This document shows, piece after piece, positions 57,830 through 64,000 of a stretch of DNA of 64,000 bases (positions within the stretch are counted from its first letter, which is position 1; every line of letters begins with the position of its first letter). This DNA comes from Gemmatimonadota bacterium (GTDB lineage: Bacteria; Latescibacterota; UBA2968). Both the position numbers and the translations under genes were made by a program. A model generated the notes under the pieces. That model was not told the DNA's origin and made no database searches. It was given only the letters and a program-made list of their open reading frames with translations. The DNA lies in the NCBI GenBank assembly GCA_002727195.1, contig PBWH01000005.1, forward strand, positions 260,665 to 324,664, given 5' to 3'.

Positions 57830-59099
57830 AAGAAAGCCCTCGAGGAGATCAAGGAACGGGGTTTCGACGTCGTCATGCTCGAAATCCTGATGCCAGGGAT
57901 GGATGGGCTTGAAACCCTCGAAAAGATCAAGCGCATTCGGCCCGATCGGGTCGTCATCGTGCTGACCGGACAGGGAAGCCTGGAGAGCGCGGTCGAAGCC
58001 AGTCGCCCGGGGGCATACGACTACCTGGAGAAACCGTCGACCCCGGAGGAGGTTCATCTCAGGATTCAGAAGGCCGTGGAGCACCAAGGGGTCAAGCAGA
58101 AGCTAGAAGACATCGAGTCGATGGTTGGAGACGACTTCAAAGACGTCGTCGGCAAGAGTCCGGCCATCGCGGAAGTCTTCGCTCTCGTTCGAAGGGTAGC
58201 CCCGACCAACAGCACGATTCTGATCACGGGTAAGACCGGCACGGGCAAGGAGTTGATCGCCAGTTCACCGATGCGGTGTCACAGAAGACGGGATACCAAG
58301 TACAAACAAGCAGAGACACGGCTCCATCGGTCACTGTGGAGTAGATAAAGGTGTCTGTTAAAGTATAAAGGAGAAAAGAATGAAAAAATTATTTCAAACT
58401 GTGTGTGAAACACCAATTAGTGCACCCAAAGAAGCATTCAATCTTCACGATTGGGTCTTCACCCTATCGGATAAGGACTACCAAACCACAGCACGCGGAC
58501 ATATTGCTGCTGGATCAAGTATTCATACTGATGGAACACAAACGTCTGTCAATGTAGAGAGCGTTGGAGGAAACTTATTAGTCCAACATTATGTAGCAGA
58601 AGTTAAAGAACCTGATTACGTTAAGATGGTTTCTATGTCTGATCTTTGGTTAATGAAGCTAGTACATGTAGTTGTGAAAGTTACATGGGAAATGCGTCTA
58701 ATTTCTGTTTCTGAAAATGAATGTAAATTCCAAAACACCGTATTGGTAGAACATCCTTATTTCATTATGAAAATTTTGTCTGCTCTAGCATTAGGCGGTT
58801 ATTTTGTGAGAAAACATAATGAAGAAGAAACCCCTTTGTTTGCTCAAAACTTAGTCGACCTGACGCACTTGCCTTCGACCATCCAGGAGGGCGCTGCCCC
58901 CCAGATCAGGTAAGTGTCGGGCTACTCGCATCTGTCGCTCCAGGAAGCCCGCGAATCATTCGAGCAGACCTACATCAAGGAAGTCCTAACCAAAACCAAC
59001 GGAAACATCACCCACGCCTCGAAAATGGCTGGTATCGCCTGGCAGAACTTCCACCAGAAGCTCAAAAAATCCACGATCGACGCGAATCCCGTCAACTAG
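57830..59099 (+). pseudogene. Sigma-54-dependent response regulator, 5'-truncated and interrupted by an A+T-rich insert
   Basis: [38 protein letters not shown]...[39 protein letters not shown] stops near 58261; Fis-type C-terminus YSHLSLQEARESFEQTYIKEVLTKTNGNITHASKMAGIAWQNFHQKLKKSTID resumes near 58853-59099; AAA+ core absent. Confidence 0.85.
58381..58913 (+). CDS. A+T-rich foreign ORF, SRPBCC/START-like, fused at its 3' end to the host gene remnant
   Basis: aaaggagaaaagaATG start; MKKLFQTVCETPISAPKEAFNLHDWVFTLSDKDYQTT...HPYFIMKILSALALGGYFVRKHNEEETPLFAQNL; composition clearly more A+T-rich than neighbours up to about 58852, last ~20 codons host-like. Confidence 0.6.
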
Positions 59100-59142
59100 A
59101 AAAAAGCGCAGTCCTGACACGCATCGACAGCGCAACGCAAAA

Positions 59143-59170
59143 GGCCCTTCCGACTGACATCGGAAGGGCC
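59143..59170. terminator. Intrinsic terminator between the response-regulator remnant and acnA
   Basis: ggcccttccga-ctgaca-tcggaagggcc, 11-bp stem with T-rich tract on the plus side and A-rich on the other. Confidence 0.75.
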
Positions 59171-59194
59171 TCCTTCTTTTTCTGAACCTTCTGG

Positions 59195-61873
59195 CTAACT
59201 CTTCAGAAAGTTCCTGAGCACCGTGTGCAGAATCCCACCGTTGCGGTAGTAGTCCACCTCTACCGGCGTATCGATCCTGACCGTGGCCGTAAACGTCTTC
59301 TCTCCATCGTCACCAACGGCGGTGACTGTCACATCCTGCAGGGGTTTCAGATCACCCGCCACACCCGTGATCGAGATCGTCTCCTGTCCCTTCAGTCCGA
59401 GTGAAGAGACCGAATCGCCGTCCTTGAACTGAAGCGGCAACACACCCATCCCGACCAGGTTACTCCGGTGAATCCGTTCGAAGCTCTCCGCGATCACTGC
59501 CTGGATCCCCTGCAGTGCAGGACCCTTGGCCGCCCAATCGCGTGACGACCCCGTGCCATACTCCTTCCCCGCCAGCACGACCGACGGTGTGCCCTCATCG
59601 ACATACCGCATCGCGCAATCGTAGATGCTCATCTGTTCGCCGCTCGGGACGTGAACGGTCACGCCGCCTTCGGTACCGGGCGCCATCAGGTTCCGGATCC
59701 GGATGTTGGCAAACGTACCGCGCATCATCACCTCGTGATTCCCGCGACGGGAACCATACGAGTTGAAATCCTTCGGCTCGACGCCCTTCGAGATAAGATA
59801 CTGACCGGCAGGGCTGTCCACGGCGATACTACCGGCCGGTGAGATGTGATCGGTAGTCACCGAGTCGCCCAGGACGGCCAGCACGCAAGCGCCCTCGATA
59901 TCCGTGATGTCCGAAACGTCCGGTGTCAGATCCTTGAAGAACGGCGGCTCCTGGACGTAGGTACTGTCCGTGTTCCAGCCATAGATCTCAGCATCCTGCC
60001 CGGAGATCGCGTTCCACATCTCGTTCCCGTCGAACACATTGCCATAGCGCTCCGCGAACATCTCAGGCTTGAGTGACTGCGCAACCGTATCGGCGATCTC
60101 CTGCTGGCTCGGCCAGATCTCCTTGAGGAAGACGTCATTTCCGTCGCTGTCCTGCCCGATCGGCTCCTTCACCAGATCCACATCGACGCGACCGGCCAGT
60201 GCATATGCGACGACAAGAGGCGGTGAAGCGAGATAGTTGGCCTTTACGTGCGGGTTGACCCGCCCCTCGAAGTTCCGGTTACCGGACAGCACCGAGGCTG
60301 CCACCAGATCGCCTTCATTGATCGCTTCGACAACCGGCTCGGGAAGCGGACCGCTGTTCCCGATGCAGGTCGTACACCCATATCCCACAGTGTGAAATCC
60401 AAGCGTGTCGAGATGTTCAGTGAGCCCGGCCTCGTCCAAATAGTCTGTGACCACGCGCGAGCCCGGTGCCAGACTGGTCTTCACACACGAGGCGACCTTC
60501 AGCCCTCGCTGCGCGGCCTTCTTCGCCAGCAGACCGGCGGCCACCATCACCGACGGGTTGCTCGTGTTCGTGCAACTCGTGATCGCCGCAATAACGACCG
60601 CGCCGTGGCCGATAACCGATCCACCGTTGAGCGACACGTTCACCTGCTGCGTCCGCTGAGCGGCGTTCAATCCGAAACCGCTGTTCCCCACCGGTGCCTC
60701 GAGGGCGTCCTCGAAACCGGGACGCATCTCACTCAGCGGAATCCGATCCTGTGGCCGCTTGGGCCCGGCCAGGCTCGGCTCGATCGACGACAGATCCAGC
60801 TCCAGACCATCCGTGAACTCCGGCTCCGGGCTGTCATCCGTCCGATACAGTCCCTGCTCCTTCGCGTAGCGTTCGACGAGGTCGACCTCTTCAGGCGAAC
60901 GACTCGTGCGCTCCAGGTAGCGGAGGGTCTCGTCATCGATCGGGAAGTAGCCCATCGTGGCGCCATACTCCGGCGCCATGTTCGCGATCGTCGCCCGGTC
61001 GGCGAGAGACACACCGGTCAGGCCGGATCCGTAAAACTCGACGAACTTCCCGACCACACCCTTCTCGCGGAGCATCTGCACAACGGTCAGCGCGAGATCC
61101 GTTGCCGTCGCACCCTCGGGTAGTTGTCCATCCAGCTTGAACCCGATCACCTCGGGAGTCAGCATATAAATGGGTTGGCCAAGCATCACCGCCTCAGCCT
61201 CGATACCGCCCACACCCCATCCCAGGACACCCAGCCCGTTGATCATGGTTGTATGCGAGTCGGTCCCCACGAGACTGTCCGGAAACGCGACGCCGTCCCG
61301 ATTCACGACGCCCTTAGCCAGATATTCCAGGTTCACCTGGTGCACGATTCCTGTTGCCGGGGGGACGACCCTGAAACTCTCGAACGCGTTCGATCCCCAA
61401 CGCAGGAACTCGTAGCGCTCGTTGTTCCGCTCGAACTCGATTTCCGAATTCTGCTGGAGCGCCAGTGAGGATGCGAAGCGATCGACCTGAACCGAGTGGT
61501 CGACAACCAAGTCGGCGGGAATCAGCGGTTCGATCCGGGTCGGATCGCCGCCCAGGCGATCCATCGCGCTTCTCAACGCGGCCAGATCAACCAGAGAAGG
61601 AACGCCCGTAAAGTCCTGGAGAACGACACGGGCGGGTTTGAAGGGAAGCTCGACCTGGGCAGGCGACTTGGCGTTCCAGCCGGCAAGGCCGGTTACGTCT
61701 TCCTCGTTGACCTGATACCCGTCCAGATTCCGGAGCGCTGCTTCGAGCAGGACCTTGATGCTCATTGGCAGTCTCGTCGTATCTACGTCCAGACGGTCGA
61801 GACGATAGATGGTGACATCCCCGCCCTTGGTCTGGAGGGTGTCTTTAGAGTTCAGTGGATTATGGTCGCTCAT
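59195..61873 (-). CDS. acnA: Aconitate hydratase A (IRP1-type)
   Basis: [124 protein letters not shown] extends to 61954 but [13 protein letters not shown] at 61873 is the likely start. Confidence 0.97.
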   Translation of the reverse strand: MSDHNPLNSKDTLQTKGGDVTIYRLDRLDVDTTRLPMSIKVLLEAALRNLDGYQVNEEDVTGLAGWNAKSPAQVELPFKPARVVLQDFTGVPSLVDLAALRSAMDRLGGDPTRIEPLIPADLVVDHSVQVDRFASSLALQQNSEIEFERNNERYEFLRWGSNAFESFRVVPPATGIVHQVNLEYLAKGVVNRDGVAFPDSLVGTDSHTTMINGLGVLGWGVGGIEAEAVMLGQPIYMLTPEVIGFKLDGQLPEGATATDLALTVVQMLREKGVVGKFVEFYGSGLTGVSLADRATIANMAPEYGATMGYFPIDDETLRYLERTSRSPEEVDLVERYAKEQGLYRTDDSPEPEFTDGLELDLSSIEPSLAGPKRPQDRIPLSEMRPGFEDALEAPVGNSGFGLNAAQRTQQVNVSLNGGSVIGHGAVVIAAITSCTNTSNPSVMVAAGLLAKKAAQRGLKVASCVKTSLAPGSRVVTDYLDEAGLTEHLDTLGFHTVGYGCTTCIGNSGPLPEPVVEAINEGDLVAASVLSGNRNFEGRVNPHVKANYLASPPLVVAYALAGRVDVDLVKEPIGQDSDGNDVFLKEIWPSQQEIADTVAQSLKPEMFAERYGNVFDGNEMWNAISGQDAEIYGWNTDSTYVQEPPFFKDLTPDVSDITDIEGACVLAVLGDSVTTDHISPAGSIAVDSPAGQYLISKGVEPKDFNSYGSRRGNHEVMMRGTFANIRIRNLMAPGTEGGVTVHVPSGEQMSIYDCAMRYVDEGTPSVVLAGKEYGTGSSRDWAAKGPALQGIQAVIAESFERIHRSNLVGMGVLPLQFKDGDSVSSLGLKGQETISITGVAGDLKPLQDVTVTAVGDDGEKTFTATVRIDTPVEVDYYRNGGILHTVLRNFLKS

Positions 61874-62068
61874 GTTTGGGCCTCGCGGGAGATGGATCGG
61901 AGGAGATCTCGATATTCGAAGATGAGACCTGCCGGCAGAACGCGAAAGCAGCATTCGTGTAACAAATGCCGGTCAGAAGTCTGGCTTGGCAACACGCCAA
62001 ATCTAGCTACATTGATAAATTATAAAAGCGAATCATTAGACTACTTTTCATTCTGATAAGGAATATAC

Positions 62069-62956
62069 ATGATCGCTAATCTCGAGACCCTCTCAGCACT
62101 TTCAGAACTTGGCACCATGACCAAGGCGGCCACCCGACTCCGTATCACTCAGTCCGCGGTCAGCAAACGGATCGCGGCGCTGGAAGCCTCGACGAGCCAC
62201 CGATTGATCGAGCGTGTCGGCCGTGGCGTTCGCCTTACACCTGCCGGTGTTTCGCTCCTGGAGAAGACGGACCCCTTTATGACGGCGCTCCGTGACGCCT
62301 TGCGTGACGACCGCCCAGCAGGAAGCGAGCGATTGGAAATTGGTGTCTCGGAATCGATCCTGGCTTCGTGGGGGGCCGAAATCCTTGCGCGCGTTTGGGA
62401 AGCCAACCCTCGACTCGCTCTCGTGGTCAACGCACACCGAAGCCCCGTCGCCCTTGATCACGTACGTTCGGGAGAGTACGTCCTCGCCCTCTGTGCGGGC
62501 CTGGCTGAAGACACGCCAGAGCTCCGCTCTGAGGTGATCTACGAGGAGCCGATGGTCATCGTCCCACGCGGTCTGGGTCGGCTGAAACTGGAGAACGACG
62601 TCCAGGTCATGACGATCGAGCCGCATTCTGCGACGTGGCAGTGCATCGGTCGCCGGATTCGTGCGGCTTCCCGATCGTGGCCATTCAGGATCGAGGTCAC
62701 CCAAACACTCCAGTCCTTCGCCTGTATCGCACAGATGGCAAAGTGTGGACTGGCCCACGGCCTCGTTCCTTTGGGAATCGCTCAAGCCCTGGGCATTCCC
62801 GAGAAGAACGTCCTTCCATTCCCTGAGCCGGGGCTGACGCGTCCTGTCAGCCTGGTCGGGCGCGCATCCGCCTTTGCCCGTCCCGCGGCGGAGGCCTTTC
62901 ATGAGTCTCTGATCGAAGCCGCGGAGGTGACGATCTCCAGCCGAGATCTCGACTGA
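62069..62956 (+). CDS. LysR-family transcriptional regulator
   Basis: LETLSALSELGTMTKAATRLRITQSAVSKRIAALEASTSHRLIERVGRGVRLTPAGVSLLEKT plus effector-binding region. Confidence 0.93.
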   Translation: MIANLETLSALSELGTMTKAATRLRITQSAVSKRIAALEASTSHRLIERVGRGVRLTPAGVSLLEKTDPFMTALRDALRDDRPAGSERLEIGVSESILASWGAEILARVWEANPRLALVVNAHRSPVALDHVRSGEYVLALCAGLAEDTPELRSEVIYEEPMVIVPRGLGRLKLENDVQVMTIEPHSATWQCIGRRIRAASRSWPFRIEVTQTLQSFACIAQMAKCGLAHGLVPLGIAQALGIPEKNVLPFPEPGLTRPVSLVGRASAFARPAAEAFHESLIEAAEVTISSRDLD

Positions 62957-63055
62957 CTGGCATCGAAATCGTGCGATCCGACTCGCCCCAAATCCGACAA
63001 ATGGGTATGTTGAGCCCTTCGTCGCCGGCCAACACGACCCATTGGACACCGAACC

Positions 63056-64000
63056 ATGCCTGATCGATTCACGAGCCTGATCATCCTGGACGGATGGGGG
63101 CTGAACCCGAACAAGGATCACAACGCCGTCTCCATCGCCGACACACCGACGATGGACCGAATCACGCAGGACTATCCCTCCGCGACGCTCCGCACCTCCG
63201 GACGCAACGTGGGCCTCCCGGACCGGTTGATGGGCAACTCCGAGGTCGGTCACATGAACCTCGGGGCTGGTCGCGTGGTGACCCAGGCCATGACGCAAAT
63301 CGAGGACAGCATCAACGACGGCAGCTTCCGCACCAACGATGCGCTCCTCAAAGCAGTCGACCGTCTTGTCGATTTGGACGGCAACCTGCACCTGTTCGGT
63401 CTGGTATCCAATGGAGGGGTCCACTCCTGGCCGACCCACTACCAGGGCATCTTCGAGGTCGCGAAAGCGCGCGGCGTATCACCAGACCGCGTGTTCATAC
63501 ACGCCTTTCTGGACGGCCGAGACACACCCCCACAAAGTGGCATCGATCGACTCAAGGAGCTGACCGCCTTCCTCGATCAGCTGGGGACGGGCAAGATCGC
63601 CTCGATCTGCGGTCGCTACTACGCGATGGACCGAGACCAGCGATGGGAACGCACGCAGCGCGCCTACGACCTGCTGACGGAGGGCAAAGGTGAGCGCTCA
63701 GCATCTGCGCTCGAAGCGATCGAGACTTCGTATGCCGGTGGCACAACAGACGAATTCCTCGAGCCCTGTGCAATCGTAGACAACACGGGCAACCCGGTGG
63801 CCACCGTCGGTGACGGCGACTCTGTGATCTTCTTCAACTTCCGTGGCGACCGTCCACGCCAGCTGACACGAGCCTTCACGGACGACAGGTTCACCGGTTT
63901 CGAGCGAGCCGTTCGCCCTGACGTCCATTACACATCGCTCACCCGTTACGAGGAAGGTCTGCCCGTTGACGGGATCGCCTTCCCGCCTGAGGCCCTGTCG
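63056..64000 (+). CDS. gpmI: 2,3-bisphosphoglycerate-independent phosphoglycerate mutase, 3' end off the right edge
   Basis: MPDRFTSLIILDGWGLNPNKDHNAVSIADTPTMDRITQDYPSATLRTSGRNVGLPDRLMGNSEVGHMNLGAGRVV; AFLDGRDTPPQSG; GRYYAMDRDQRWERTQRAYDLL; no stop within the window so absent from the ORF track. Confidence 0.96.
   Translation, partial: MPDRFTSLIILDGWGLNPNKDHNAVSIADTPTMDRITQDYPSATLRTSGRNVGLPDRLMGNSEVGHMNLGAGRVVTQAMTQIEDSINDGSFRTNDALLKAVDRLVDLDGNLHLFGLVSNGGVHSWPTHYQGIFEVAKARGVSPDRVFIHAFLDGRDTPPQSGIDRLKELTAFLDQLGTGKIASICGRYYAMDRDQRWERTQRAYDLLTEGKGERSASALEAIETSYAGGTTDEFLEPCAIVDNTGNPVATVGDGDSVIFFNFRGDRPRQLTRAFTDDRFTGFERAVRPDVHYTSLTRYEEGLPVDGIAFPPEALS

Noticed and set aside
62102-63439. 445-aa minus-strand ORF
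   Set aside because: Antisense to clear LysR and gpmI genes; composition is typical of a GC-rich shadow ORF with no recognisable motifs.

Overview
This 64 kb window is GC-rich bacterial chromosome, mostly densely packed housekeeping genes. The phylum cannot be settled from sequence alone. Recognisable blocks include: a bifunctional-nuclease fragment at the left edge; a SUMF1/FGE-type formylglycine-generating enzyme; the rpsF-rpsR-rplI operon; H+-pyrophosphatase; rplY-pth; tRNA-Gln(TTG); ispE; a giant TPR protein followed by a Crp/Fnr regulator and a sigma-54 activator; HtrA; xerD-ogt-uvrC; and a his operon (hisG-hisD-hisC-[enolase-superfamily gene]-hisB) running into rfaE2 and a glycan cluster. 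Further right are serS flanked by flagellar-accessory-like genes (MotE-like, FlhB C-terminal-like), an AsnC/siroheme-decarboxylase-like gene, clpP, rsmB, a second giant TPR protein, sat, tRNA-Lys(CTT), moeA-moaC, rng-rplU-rpmA, mdh, acnA, a LysR regulator, and gpmI running off the right edge. The main points of interest are: (1) two paralogous large proteins at 22.1-23.6 kb and 47.1-48.5 kb that keep both halves of a PilZ c-di-GMP signature (RxxxR and DxSxxG) about 190 residues apart, with RxxxR at the same residue position in both; (2) an enolase-superfamily gene translationally coupled inside the his operon; (3) a sigma-54 response-regulator gene whose AAA+ core is missing and replaced by an A+T-rich foreign SRPBCC-like ORF; (4) several other decaying genes with in-frame stops and frameshifts; (5) a structured intergenic RNA candidate upstream of sat. 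No CRISPR array, rRNA or complete transposon was seen.
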